A DNA stretch of 19,522 nucleotides from an uncultured Bacillota bacterium (GTDB taxonomy: Bacteria > Bacillota > Sulfobacillia > UBA995 > UBA9673): assembly GCA_937863905.1 (NCBI GenBank), contig CALMHV010000380.1, positions 1 through 19,522 of the forward strand. Reading direction: 5' to 3'. The notes below the pieces were generated by a model. The model ran no database searches and was not told the origin of the DNA. It saw nothing but the letters and a program-made list of their open reading frames with translations. This document shows, one piece after another, positions 1-6,838 of the stretch. Numbering within the stretch: position 1 is the stretch's first letter; each line of letters opens with the position of its first letter. Both the position numbers and the translations under genes were made by a program.

Positions 1-447
1 TTACCGCCTGGCCTGGAAAAACTCCTTGAGGACGGCGCCGCACTCGTCGGCCAGGACCCCGCTCGTCACTTCGAGACGGTGATTGAGCCGTTCGTCCTGG
101 GCCACGTTCATGAGCGTCCCGGCCGCCCCGGCCTTCGGGTCGGGCACCCCGTAGACGAGCCGGGCGACCCGGGCGAGGACAAGAGCCCCCGCGCACATCG
201 GGCAGGGCTCGAGGGTCACGTACAGGGTCGTGTCCTCGAGGTGCCAGGTGCCCTTGGCCCGCGCGGCCTCGCGCAGGACCACGATCTCGGCGTGGGCCGT
301 TGGGTCGGAGAGGGTCTCCCGGAGGTTGCGCCCCCGGGCGATGACCTCGCCGCCCCTGACGAGCACGGCGCCGATCGGGACCTCGCCGGCCTCAGCCGCC
401 ACTCTGGCCTCAGCCAAGGCCAGATGCATGAAGGTCTCGTCCGTCAC
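1..447 (-). CDS. tadA: tRNA-specific adenosine deaminase TadA
   Basis: This enzyme deaminates the wobble adenosine 34 of tRNA-Arg(ACG) to inosine, so that one tRNA reads CGU, CGC and CGA. The 148-residue protein has the zinc-dependent deaminase signature: HAE at residues 52-54 (zinc ligand His and proton-shuttle Glu) and PCPMC at 81-85 (the two Cys ligands), with the expected order and spacing. The length is normal for bacterial TadA. I place the start at the GTG at 447 (VTDETFMHLAL); the ATG at 429 is the alternative and neither has a strong Shine-Dalgarno. The open frame continues upstream but runs antisense-free through tRNA-Arg(CCU), so that part is not coding. The gene follows the tRNA-Ser/Arg/Arg cluster by 75 bp with no clear terminator between, so read-through from the tRNA promoter is plausible. 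The stop codon is at the window edge, so the gene is complete. Confidence 0.93.
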   Translation of the reverse strand: MTDETFMHLALAEARVAAEAGEVPIGAVLVRGGEVIARGRNLRETLSDPTAHAEIVVLREAARAKGTWHLEDTTLYVTLEPCPMCAGALVLARVARLVYGVPDPKAGAAGTLMNVAQDERLNHRLEVTSGVLADECGAVLKEFFQARR

Positions 448-522
448 GTCGGCCCGCCCGTCCGGCCTGTCGCCGGCGCGCCGGTGCGGCCTGCTCCCGG
501 CCCGCTTGGCGTTCAGGCAAAA

Positions 523-599
523 TGGTGCGCCCGGAGGGACTCGAACCCCCGGCACAGGGATTAGGAATCCCTTGCTCTGTCCACCTGAGCTACGGGCGC
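523..599 (-). tRNA. tRNA-Arg (anticodon CCU)
   Basis: This tRNA reads AGG arginine codons. The acceptor stem pairs GCGCCCG with CGGGCGC, the discriminator is A, and CCA is encoded. The anticodon loop TTCCTAA sits on a 5-bp stem (AGGGA/TCCCT) and the T arm carries GTTCGAG. It is the last tRNA of a three-gene run, 17 bp after tRNA-Arg(ACG) and 75 bp before tadA. Confidence 0.95.
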
Positions 600-616
600 T
601 TGACACATAAAGCCAA

Positions 617-694
617 TGGTGCGCCGGAGAGGACTTGAACCCCTGGCCTACTGATCCGTAGTCAGTCGCTCTAATCCAGCTGAGCTACCGGCGC
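617..694 (-). tRNA. tRNA-Arg (anticodon ACG)
   Basis: This is the arginine tRNA whose A34 is the standard substrate of TadA. The acceptor stem pairs GCGCCGG with CCGGCGC, the discriminator is A, and CCA is encoded. The anticodon loop is CTACGGA on a stem ACTGA/TCAGT. The D arm (AGCTCAGCTGGATTAGAGC) and T loop (GTTCAAG) are canonical. It lies 9 bp after tRNA-Ser(GCU), so the two are surely processed from one transcript, and about 170 bp upstream of tadA. Confidence 0.96.
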
Positions 695-703
695 ACACAA
701 ACC

Positions 704-800
<97 letters not shown>

Positions 801-867
801 GCTATGAACTTTTCAAATAGGCGGATGCGTCGCTGAGGACAACGACGAAACGCTTTGTAGCCTGACT

Positions 868-896
868 AGGATAGCATACGAAAACACGATGCTCAA
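868..896 (-). promoter_or_regulatory. Promoter for tRNA-Ser(GCU)-Arg-Arg (and possibly tadA)
   Basis: On the minus strand TTGAGC (positions 896-891) and TATCCT (873-868) are separated by exactly 17 bp, a good sigma-70/SigA-type promoter. Initiation would fall near 861, about 60 nt before the mature 5' end of tRNA-Ser(GCU). The spacer between the two tRNA-Ser genes (801-906) has no other obvious role. Confidence 0.65.
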
Positions 897-906
897 GGCA
901 AGGCCA

Positions 907-991
907 TGGCGGAGGGGGCGGGATTCGAACCCGCATGCCCGCGAGGGCGCCGGTTTTCAAGACCGGTTCGTTGCCGTTACGATACCCCTCC
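907..991 (-). tRNA. tRNA-Ser (anticodon UGA), compact D arm
   Basis: This class II tRNA has acceptor stem GGAGGGG/CCCCTCC, discriminator G and encoded CCA. The anticodon loop is CTTGAAA on stem CCGGT/ACCGG, giving UGA for serine UCN codons. The variable region is 15 nt with a GCCC/GGGC stem, and the T arm is GCGGG-TTCGAAT-CCCGC. The D arm is unusually compact: TCGT/ACGA with a 7-nt loop AACGGCA, where serine tRNAs usually have a larger D loop. Long variable arm, G73 and anticodon all fit serine. It lies directly downstream of serS and has its own promoter. Confidence 0.88.
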
Positions 992-1030
992 GCAAAACGA
1001 CGGAACGCAAACGATGCGGATGGCACACAG

Positions 1031-1059
1031 AATGTAGCACGTGCACCCGCTGAACGCAA
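1031..1059 (-). promoter_or_regulatory. Promoter for tRNA-Ser(UGA)
   Basis: On the minus strand TTGCGT (1059-1054) and TACATT (1036-1031) are separated by exactly 17 bp. Initiation near 1024 would leave a leader of about 33 nt before the mature tRNA 5' end at 991. It lies in the 115-bp gap between serS and the tRNA, where no rho-independent terminator for serS is visible. Confidence 0.6.
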
Positions 1060-1106
1060 CGCGACGCACCCGACCGGGCCGCGGCCTGCGGCTCTTGCCG
1101 GTCCTC

Positions 1107-2408
1107 CTACGGCGACACGATCTTGATCCTCTCGGCCGGTTCGAGGCTCTTCCGTCCCCGCATGTACGGCCGCAAGGCCTCCGGGATGGTCACGCTGCCG
1201 TCCTCTTCCTGGTAGTTCTCGAGGATGGCGGCGACGCACCGGCCGACAGCGAGGCCCGAGCCGTTGAGCGTGTGAACGAATTCCGGCTTGGCCCCCGCCG
1301 CGCGGCGGAAGCGGATGTTGGCCCGGCGCGCCTGGAAGTCCTCGAAGTTGGCGCACGACGATATTTCGACGTAATTGTCGTAGCCGGGCATCCAGACTTC
1401 GAGGTCGTATTTCTTGGCCGCGGTGAAGCCGAGGTCGCCGGTGCACATCTCGACGACCCGGTACGGGAGCTCAAGACGGCGCAGGACCTCGGCGGCCGCG
1501 GCCGTCAGCGTCTCGAGTTCGTCGTACGACGTCTCCGGCATCACGAACTTGACGAGTTCGACCTTGTCGAACTGGTGCTGGCGAACGAGCCCCCGCGTGT
1601 CGCGGCCGGCCGCCCCGGCCTCCGACCGGAAGCAGGGCGTGTAGGCGACGTAGCAGATGGGAAGCGCGGCGCCATCGAGAGTCTCGTCGCGGTGGAGGTT
1701 CGTCACCGGCACCTCGGCCGTCGGCACGAGGTAGTAGTCGAACTCCTGGAGGCCGAAGACGTCCTGGCGGTACTTCGGGAAGTTGCCTGTCCCGGTCATG
1801 CTGGCCGCGTTGACCATGAAGGGCGGGGCCACCTCGCGGTAGCCGTGCTCCGAGGTATGGAGGTCGAGCATGAAGTCGATGAGGGCGCGGACCAAGCGGG
1901 CCCCGGCGTCCATGAAGACGGTGAACCGGGCCCCGGTTATCTTGGCCGCCCGCGCGAAGTCGAGGACGCCAAGCTCGGTCCCGATGTCCCAGTGGGCCTT
2001 GGGCTTGAAGGTGAAGGCTCGGGGCTCTCCGACGCGCCGGCGCTCCACGTTGGCGCCGGCGTCCGGCCCGACCGGGACGGCCGGGTGGGGGAGGTTCGGG
2101 ATCTCCAGGACCAGCCGGCCGATGGTGTCCTCGACCTCCTTGAGGTCCGTCTCGAGGTCGCGGATGCGGTCGGCCACCTGGCGCATCTCGGTAATCTGGG
2201 TCTCGGCGGGCTGACCGGCCTTCTTCTTGGCCGCTATCTCCTCGCTCACCCGGTTGCGCACCGCGCGCCGTTCCTCGACTTCGGCCAGAAGGTCGCGCCA
2301 GCGCCTGTCGGCGGCCAGCAGGCCGTCGAGGTCGGCGGGGATGTTCTTCTTCCGAAGGCCCTCGCGGACCAGGTCCGCGTTCGTCCGGATGAACTTGAGG
2401 TCGAGCAT
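1107..2408 (-). CDS. serS: Seryl-tRNA synthetase
   Basis: This class II synthetase charges tRNA-Ser with serine. The 433-residue length is typical. The N-terminal part (about residues 1-110) begins [10 protein letters not shown] and is rich in Lys, Glu and Arg, matching the long antiparallel coiled-coil arm that grips the variable arm of tRNA-Ser. The catalytic core shows motif 2 with FRSEAG followed by [12 protein letters not shown], and motif 3 with GSGLAVGR, then the ENYQEEDGS tail typical of the family. The ATG at 2408 is preceded by a purine-rich GGGGGAAGGA. It is the third gene of the T-box operon, 77 bp after mtnA, and the gap contains a hairpin at 2436-2454. The UCC specifier of the leader 2 kb upstream fits control of this gene by uncharged tRNA-Ser. 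Two tRNA-Ser genes follow. Confidence 0.97.
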   Translation of the reverse strand: MLDLKFIRTNADLVREGLRKKNIPADLDGLLAADRRWRDLLAEVEERRAVRNRVSEEIAAKKKAGQPAETQITEMRQVADRIRDLETDLKEVEDTIGRLVLEIPNLPHPAVPVGPDAGANVERRRVGEPRAFTFKPKAHWDIGTELGVLDFARAAKITGARFTVFMDAGARLVRALIDFMLDLHTSEHGYREVAPPFMVNAASMTGTGNFPKYRQDVFGLQEFDYYLVPTAEVPVTNLHRDETLDGAALPICYVAYTPCFRSEAGAAGRDTRGLVRQHQFDKVELVKFVMPETSYDELETLTAAAAEVLRRLELPYRVVEMCTGDLGFTAAKKYDLEVWMPGYDNYVEISSCANFEDFQARRANIRFRRAAGAKPEFVHTLNGSGLAVGRCVAAILENYQEEDGSVTIPEALRPYMRGRKSLEPAERIKIVSP

Positions 2409-2435
2409 GGGTCCTTCCCCCTTCGCTTCCTACCT

Positions 2436-2454
2436 CTCGGCGGGACCCGCCGAG
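2436..2454 (-). other. GC-rich perfect inverted repeat upstream of serS
   Basis: The arms CTCGGCGGG and CCCGCCGAG are perfectly complementary around a single base, so the practical hairpin has 8 bp and a 3-nt loop. It lies in the mtnA-serS gap, about 28 bases upstream of the serS start. No run of T follows on the minus strand, so it does not look like an intrinsic terminator. It could be an RNA processing or stabilising element, or simply GC-rich sequence. Confidence 0.5.
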
Positions 2455-2485
2455 ACGGCTCGCCCAACCGGCGCCGGCGTGGCTC

Positions 2486-3667
2486 CTAGGGCCGGGCCAG
2501 CAACTCCGCCAGGCTTCGCTCGAACGGCGGGCGGGCGACGCCCGCCTCGGTCACGATGGCCGCGATGAGGCGGGCCGGCGTGACGTCGAAGGCCGGGTTG
2601 GCCACCACGACCCCGGGCGGCGCCACTTCCAGGCCGTAGGGCCGCGAGACCTCCTCGGCGGCCCGCTGCTCGATGACGATGTCGCGGCCGTTTGATGTCC
2701 TCACGTCTATTGTCGACCGCGGGGCGGCAACGTAGACCGGGATACCATGCGCGGCGGCCAGGACGGCCACAGAGTAGGTCCCGATCTTGTTGGCCGTGTC
2801 ACCGTTGGCCGCGATGCGGTCGGCCCCGACGATGACCACGTCGACCTGCCCCTGGCTCATGAACCACCCGGCCATGCTGTCCGTGATGAGCGTGGCCGGG
2901 ATACCCTCCTGGAGCAGTTCCCAGGCCGTCAGGCGCGCGCCCTGCCAGAGGGGCCGGGTCTCGTCGACAAAGACGCTGACGTCCTTGCCGGCCTCGACCG
3001 CGGCGCGGATGATGCCGAGGGCCGTGCCGTAGCCTCCGGTGGCCAAAGCCCCCGCGTTACAGTGCGTGAGGATGCGGCATTTCCCGGGCAACAGCTCCTG
3101 GCCGAACCGGCCTATCTCCCGGTTGGCCCGCTCGTCGGCAGCGGCGATTTCCAAGGCCTCGGCCCGGATGCGGTCGCGGGCGGCGGCCAACCACCCTGGA
3201 GCGTAGGGGCCGGCGGGGGCCGTGTCTCCCGGCGAGGCGGCGACCACCGCTTCCCGGGCCACCCGCTGCATGCGGTCGATGGCCCAGAAGAGGTTGACGG
3301 CCGTCGGCCGGGTGCGGGCCAGGCGCTCCGCGGCGGCGGCGAAGCCGGCGAGGAAGGCCTCGGGCGTAAGGACCGCGGGGGAAGCGGCCCCCGCGCCCAC
3401 GGTGGCCGGCCCGACCGCGAGATCGGCCTGAAGCGCCAGCCCGAAAGCGGCGGCGATGCCGATGGCCGGCGCCCCACGCACGACCATGGTCTCGATGGCC
3501 CGGGCGACCTCCTCGACGGACCGGGCCGCCAGGAACTCTATCTTCCCCGGCAACTTGGTTTGGTCGAGGAAGACGACCTCGCCCTCACCCAGCCGCACGG
3601 CCCGGACCGAGCCGCAGCCCGGGCGGGGGGGCGCCGCGTCCGGCCCCGATGGCCGCTGCTCGCCCAC
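2486..3667 (-). CDS. mtnA: S-methyl-5-thioribose-1-phosphate isomerase
   Basis: This enzyme converts 5-methylthioribose-1-phosphate to methylthioribulose-1-phosphate, the step after MtnP in methylthioadenosine salvage. Many MtnA enzymes also handle the 5-deoxyribose analogue. Family motifs are clear: RGAPAIG (about 64-70), THCNAGALATGGYG with the catalytic Cys at about 203, and VGADRIAANGDTANKIGT with the catalytic Asp at about 283. At 393 residues it is longer than the usual roughly 350. The excess is an Ala/Gly/Pro-rich N-terminal segment of about 20 residues and low-complexity insertions near 85-105 and 145-158, a pattern common in very GC-rich genomes. The GTG start at 3667 is one base after the mtnP stop, so the two genes are translationally linked. 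No kinase, dehydratase or aldolase gene of the pathway is in this window. Confidence 0.95.
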   Translation of the reverse strand: MGEQRPSGPDAAPPRPGCGSVRAVRLGEGEVVFLDQTKLPGKIEFLAARSVEEVARAIETMVVRGAPAIGIAAAFGLALQADLAVGPATVGAGAASPAVLTPEAFLAGFAAAAERLARTRPTAVNLFWAIDRMQRVAREAVVAASPGDTAPAGPYAPGWLAAARDRIRAEALEIAAADERANREIGRFGQELLPGKCRILTHCNAGALATGGYGTALGIIRAAVEAGKDVSVFVDETRPLWQGARLTAWELLQEGIPATLITDSMAGWFMSQGQVDVVIVGADRIAANGDTANKIGTYSVAVLAAAHGIPVYVAAPRSTIDVRTSNGRDIVIEQRAAEEVSRPYGLEVAPPGVVVANPAFDVTPARLIAAIVTEAGVARPPFERSLAELLARP

Positions 3668-3668
3668 G

Positions 3669-4484
3669 CTACTTCGCCCCCGGCATCGTCACCGTCGAGT
3701 GGCAGGCGCAGGACGGGTCGGGCGAGACCCGGCGGACAGCGGCCCGCAGGAGCCCGACCAGGCGGTGGTTATTGGCCTTGAAGACCTCAAGCACACCCTC
3801 GTGCGTCACCGGCGGGACGCTCGCGTCGCCTTCAAGGCCGGAATCAGCGTCCGTGATCAGCGCCACATTGCCGTAGCACAGGTTCAACTCGCGCGACAGG
3901 ATAGCCTCCGGGAACTGGGTCATCCCGATGACCTCCCAGCCGGCCGAGCGGAACCACTTCGATTCCGCCCGGGTGGAGAAGCGCGGACCCTCGATGGTCA
4001 CGATCGTCCCGCCATCGTGCACGGTGATGCCGAGCTTCTTCGCCTCCTCGACGAGGACGCGGCGCAGCCGCGGGCAGTAGGGGTCGGCCAGACTCGGGTG
4101 GACGACGATGGGGCCGTCGAAGAAGGTCCCGACGCGGCCGGTGGTGCGGTCCACGAGCTGGTCGCAGACCACGAAGTCGCCTGGTTTCACGTGCGGCTGC
4201 AGACTGCCGGCGGCGCACGGCCCGAACACGGTGTGGACCCCCAGTTCCCTCATGGCCCAGACGTTGGCGCGATAGTTCACCTTGTGCGGAGGGTACTGGT
4301 GCCCCCGGCCGTGCCTGGGGAGGAAGGCCACCCGCCGGCCCTCGAACTCACCCACGGTGATGACGTCGCTGGGGAGGCCGTAGGGCGTGTCGACCCAAAC
4401 GTCCTGCGCATCCTTACCCAGGAGTTCATAGAAGCCCGAACCCCCGAAGATACCGATGTCCGCCGAAACCGTGAGCCTGGTCAT
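3669..4484 (-). CDS. mtnP: S-methyl-5'-thioadenosine phosphorylase
   Basis: This enzyme cleaves 5'-methylthioadenosine with phosphate to adenine and 5-methylthioribose-1-phosphate, which MtnA then takes. The 271-residue protein belongs to the trimeric purine nucleoside phosphorylase/MTAP family: GIFGGSGFYELL near the N-terminus (phosphate site), PRHGRGHQYPPHKVNYRAN (about 57-75), GTIVTIEGPRFSTRAES and GMTQFPEA in the nucleoside site, and an ITDAD segment after it. The related MTI phosphorylase or a PNP-like specificity cannot be excluded by eye, but the adjacent mtnA favours MTA. The ATG at 4484 has a strong GGAGGG 7 bases upstream. It is the first gene after the serine T-box leader, so its expression should follow tRNA-Ser charging. 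Confidence 0.93.
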   Translation of the reverse strand: MTRLTVSADIGIFGGSGFYELLGKDAQDVWVDTPYGLPSDVITVGEFEGRRVAFLPRHGRGHQYPPHKVNYRANVWAMRELGVHTVFGPCAAGSLQPHVKPGDFVVCDQLVDRTTGRVGTFFDGPIVVHPSLADPYCPRLRRVLVEEAKKLGITVHDGGTIVTIEGPRFSTRAESKWFRSAGWEVIGMTQFPEAILSRELNLCYGNVALITDADSGLEGDASVPPVTHEGVLEVFKANNHRLVGLLRAAVRRVSPDPSCACHSTVTMPGAK

Positions 4485-4519
4485 TGGTCCGCCCTCCGTA
4501 ACCCGTTTAGGCGCTGGTT

Positions 4520-4555
4520 TGTCCGCCGGCCTGTCCGCCGGCCTGTCGGCCGGCC
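4520..4555 (-). repeat. Three tandem copies of a 12-bp unit
   Basis: On the plus strand TGTCCGCCGGCC occurs twice in a row (4520-4531 and 4532-4543), followed by TGTCGGCCGGCC (4544-4555) with one change. The array lies between the T-box terminator and the mtnP ribosome binding site, so it is transcribed only on read-through. Each unit contains a GCCGGC-type palindromic core and could form small hairpins. Confidence 0.8.
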
Positions 4556-4586
4556 AAACAAAAGCCCCCGGCCAATGGCCAGGGGC
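4556..4586 (-). terminator. Intrinsic terminator of the T-box leader
   Basis: On the minus strand GCCCCTGGCC, a 3-nt loop and GGCCGGGGGC form a stable GC-rich hairpin (4586-4564), followed by TTTTGTTT. It lies directly downstream of the T-box sequence (4608-4595), as required for tRNA-dependent antitermination. Its shared sequence with the antiterminator is short by eye and should be checked by folding. Confidence 0.85.
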
Positions 4587-4819
4587 GTGGTGAACGCGGT
4601 GCCACCCTGTTCAGGCCTGACCCCGCGTGGGGCTGGCCTCTCGCTCGGGCTGTATCGGGCCCGCCCGCCGGTTTCGACCAGCCGCCCTCTGGCCGCGGCC
4701 CGTCTCGCCTGGAGCTCCGGGCTGGATTTCGGTCTTCGCCGGGGCGGCTCACACCCTTGCGCCGCCTCTCTCGTTACCGGCGGGAGACCTACTCGTCCCG
4801 TCATCGCCCACTATGGGGA
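4556..4819 (-). promoter_or_regulatory. Serine-specific T-box leader riboswitch
   Basis: This leader senses uncharged tRNA and controls transcription into mtnP-mtnA-serS. The T-box AGGGTGGCACCGCG is at 4608-4595 and is closed by GAAC/GTTC. Its bulge UGGC would pair with an acceptor end GCCA, i.e. a G discriminator as in tRNA-Ser. Stem I can be traced: CGGG (4800-4797) pairs with CCCG (4721-4718); the GAGTA loop-E element is at 4794-4790; GGTC (4789-4786) pairs with GACC (4734-4731); GCCGG (4781-4777) pairs with CCGGC (4742-4738); an AGAGAG element and GGCGGC (4766-4761) pairing with GCCGCC (4748-4743) form the distal part. The specifier loop reads GAA-A-TCC-A, placing codon UCC (4726-4724) at the specifier position, so serine. 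The intrinsic terminator follows. Confidence 0.93.
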
Positions 4820-6146
4820 TGGAGGCATTATACAGTGGCGCCCGCCGGTCTGGCAACGGTCGGAGATCGCCGGCCGGCGCGAAACCCGTGCGCCGGAACG
4901 AGACCAGGATGCCCGCGCACCCGAGAAGGATGCCGATGCCCAACATCCAGACCGCCGACGGGAGCAGGTGGAAGAGGTGCCCCGAGAAGAAGGCGGCCGC
5001 GGCGCCGAAGAGGCTGATGAGGGTGTTGTTCAGGGCGTAGATGCCGACCCGGCTGCGGCCCTCGGTCGCCTCGGCCAGGGCCGAGTCCATGAAGGGCTTG
5101 AAGAGGGCGAAGCCGACGGCGTACGCGACGACCGCCAGCCCGGCTAGAGCGAAGCTCCCAGGCGGGATGACGATGAAGGCAACCAAGGCGGCGACTTGCA
5201 GGACCAGCCCGGTCAGCATGTGGCTCAGCCGGTTCCCGCGGCTGATGAGAGGGACGACGAGGACGAACATCACCATCAGAACCGCCGAGTAGAGGCCGCC
5301 GAGGAGGGAGATGGCGGCCGTGGCGAGCCCCAGCGACTCCGTCAGGTAGGGAGCGAAGTAGAGGCTCGAGAGCGACGCTACGGGCATGAAGAGCATGTAG
5401 AGAATGACCAGGCTCATCACCCGGCGCAGGCGCGAGTTGCGTAGGGCGGCAAAGGCGTCGCGGTAGGAAGCGAGGGGGGCGGACCGTCCGTTGGGTTTCT
5501 CGCGCCGCTCCTTCAGGATGCGCTCCCCGATTCTCGTCTCCGTGAAGAGGTGGTTTCGAACCAGGATCTGCGTGGTGATGCTGATGACGGCGAAGATGAG
5601 TAAGACCCGCTCGGCGGGGATGATGCCCAGGTACCTGACGAGCAGCCCGGCCAGGGGGGTCAGGATGCCCGTCGACACCGTCACCACGTTGAGGAAGTTG
5701 AAGGCCGCTATCCGCTGCTCGTTGTCGGCGTCCTCGATGACCATGAGGTTCCAGCCAACCGTGGCGATGCGCACGAAGCTGTTGGCCGCCATGCCGATGG
5801 CAAAGCCCCAAAAGCCGCCGGCCAGGGCGTAGAGCCCCAGGCTCACCGGCCAGGCCAGGAGGTCGAAGATGAGGGTGGATTTCTTCCGCCCGAGGCGGTC
5901 GACCAGGAGGCCGCCGGCGAAAGCCGTGGCTGAGCCGCAGAGGAGGCCCAGGGAGATGAGGTACCCGATCTCTTGGTCGGTCACGCCCAGACTCTTCATG
6001 TAGAGGCTGAGGTAGAAGTTGCAGAGGACGAACGGGATGCCCCACATCGGTTCGAGGAGGACCGCGACCCGCGTGTTGCCCCTGAGCGTCTGGACGACGG
6101 TGAGGATGTTCGAGGTTCGAAGGCTAGCCACGACACACTCTACCAC
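4749..6146 (-). CDS. Major facilitator superfamily transporter
   Basis: This is a membrane transporter of about 465 residues with roughly twelve hydrophobic segments. The MFS motif A between helices 2 and 3 appears as GGLLVDRLGRKKS (about 78-90). A charged central loop (TRIGERILKERREKPNG, about 205-222) separates the two six-helix halves. Substrate cannot be deduced. The start is uncertain: the GTG at 6146 has no good ribosome binding site, and a GTG at 6131 or the Met at residue 34 are alternatives. The gene follows pdxT by 66 bp and may be co-transcribed with pdxST, but a vitamin B6 role would be a guess. The last 33 or so residues after the final helix (from about DRRAPLYN) are hydrophilic and are encoded by the promoter and Stem I of the next operon's T-box; the stop codon falls in the apical loop of Stem I. 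Confidence 0.88.
   Translation of the reverse strand: MVECVVASLRTSNILTVVQTLRGNTRVAVLLEPMWGIPFVLCNFYLSLYMKSLGVTDQEIGYLISLGLLCGSATAFAGGLLVDRLGRKKSTLIFDLLAWPVSLGLYALAGGFWGFAIGMAANSFVRIATVGWNLMVIEDADNEQRIAAFNFLNVVTVSTGILTPLAGLLVRYLGIIPAERVLLIFAVISITTQILVRNHLFTETRIGERILKERREKPNGRSAPLASYRDAFAALRNSRLRRVMSLVILYMLFMPVASLSSLYFAPYLTESLGLATAAISLLGGLYSAVLMVMFVLVVPLISRGNRLSHMLTGLVLQVAALVAFIVIPPGSFALAGLAVVAYAVGFALFKPFMDSALAEATEGRSRVGIYALNNTLISLFGAAAAFFSGHLFHLLPSAVWMLGIGILLGCAGILVSFRRTGFAPAGDLRPLPDRRAPLYNASIPIVGDDGTSRSPAGNERGGARV
4827..4856 (-). promoter_or_regulatory. Promoter of the T-box mtnP-mtnA-serS operon
   Basis: On the minus strand TTGCCA (4856-4851) and a perfect TATAAT (4832-4827) are separated by 18 bp. 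Initiation near 4820 puts the start about 20 nt before the first paired base of Stem I. The promoter lies inside the last 40 codons of the MFS gene: TATAAT is read there as part of Leu-Tyr-Asn. Confidence 0.85.
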
Positions 6147-6212
6147 AGGTAGGGGGCTTGTGGGCGTCCCGGGCCGCCCGGTCGCGGTCGCGGCGGTACG
6201 CGAGGCTTGCGG

Positions 6213-6821
6213 CTACGGTGTCTTCCTCGCCATCCCGAGGAAGTAGCGGTGGACTCGCGCGTCGCCGGCGAGTTCGGGGTGAAAGGCGGTCGCCAGAAGG
6301 CGTCCCTGCCTGGCGGCAACAACCTTGCCGTCGAACTCCGCCAGCACCTCTACCCCTGCCCCAACCTGCTCGATGTACGGCGCCCGGATGAAGACTCCCC
6401 GGAACGGCCTCCCGCCTATCCCGCCTACGGCGAGGTCGGCCTCGAAACTGTCCACCTGGCGGCCGAAACCGTTGCGGACGGCCGTGATGTCCATGAGCCC
6501 CAGGCGGGGCTGCCCGGGGAGGCCGCCCTTGATGTCCTTGGCCAGGAAGATGAGGCCGGCGCAGGTCCCCCACACCGCCATCCCCCGGGCCGCTTCCTTG
6601 GGGATGGCCTCGACAAACCCGTGTTCCTGGGCGAGCCGCCCGATGACAGTGCTTTCCCCGCCGGGGATGATGAGGCCGGCGAGCCCGGCGAGCTGGTCCA
6701 CCCTTCTCACGGCCACGGGCACGGCCCGGGCCGCCCTGACGGCGTCAAGATGCTCGGAAACGGCCCCCTGTAGGGCGAGGACGCCGATGCGGGGAGCGCC
6801 GCTGTTGGAACTACCAGCCAC
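6213..6821 (-). CDS. pdxT: Pyridoxal 5'-phosphate synthase glutaminase subunit PdxT
   Basis: This class I glutamine amidotransferase releases ammonia from glutamine and channels it to PdxS for de novo PLP synthesis. The 202-residue protein shows [11 protein letters not shown] (about 14-24), PGGEST (53-58), the nucleophile Cys87 in WGTCAGL, and the His181/Glu183 pair in FHPEL, a complete catalytic triad. IRAPYI is also conserved. The GTG start at 6821 lies 17 bp after the pdxS stop and is preceded by GGGGGAGG about 10 bases upstream, overlapping the region just after the pdxS stop, so pdxS and pdxT form one unit. Confidence 0.97.
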   Translation of the reverse strand: MAGSSNSGAPRIGVLALQGAVSEHLDAVRAARAVPVAVRRVDQLAGLAGLIIPGGESTVIGRLAQEHGFVEAIPKEAARGMAVWGTCAGLIFLAKDIKGGLPGQPRLGLMDITAVRNGFGRQVDSFEADLAVGGIGGRPFRGVFIRAPYIEQVGAGVEVLAEFDGKVVAARQGRLLATAFHPELAGDARVHRYFLGMARKTP

Positions 6822-6838
6822 GATGTCGGGTCCTCCCC

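Noticed and set aside
448..606. N-terminal extension of tadA through tRNA-Arg(CCU)
   Set aside because: The extra 53 codons coincide with a complete tRNA gene and the translated extension resembles nothing in TadA; the GTG at 447 gives a normal length.
802..1446. Minus-strand open frame running through tRNA-Ser(UGA) and the end of serS
   Set aside because: It overlaps a well-formed tRNA gene and the serS C-terminus in another frame, so it is a chance frame.
1041..5147. Long plus-strand open frames opposite serS, mtnA and mtnP
   Set aside because: They are mirror frames of conserved genes with biased composition. One also runs through the T-box leader, which is convincingly a minus-strand RNA element.
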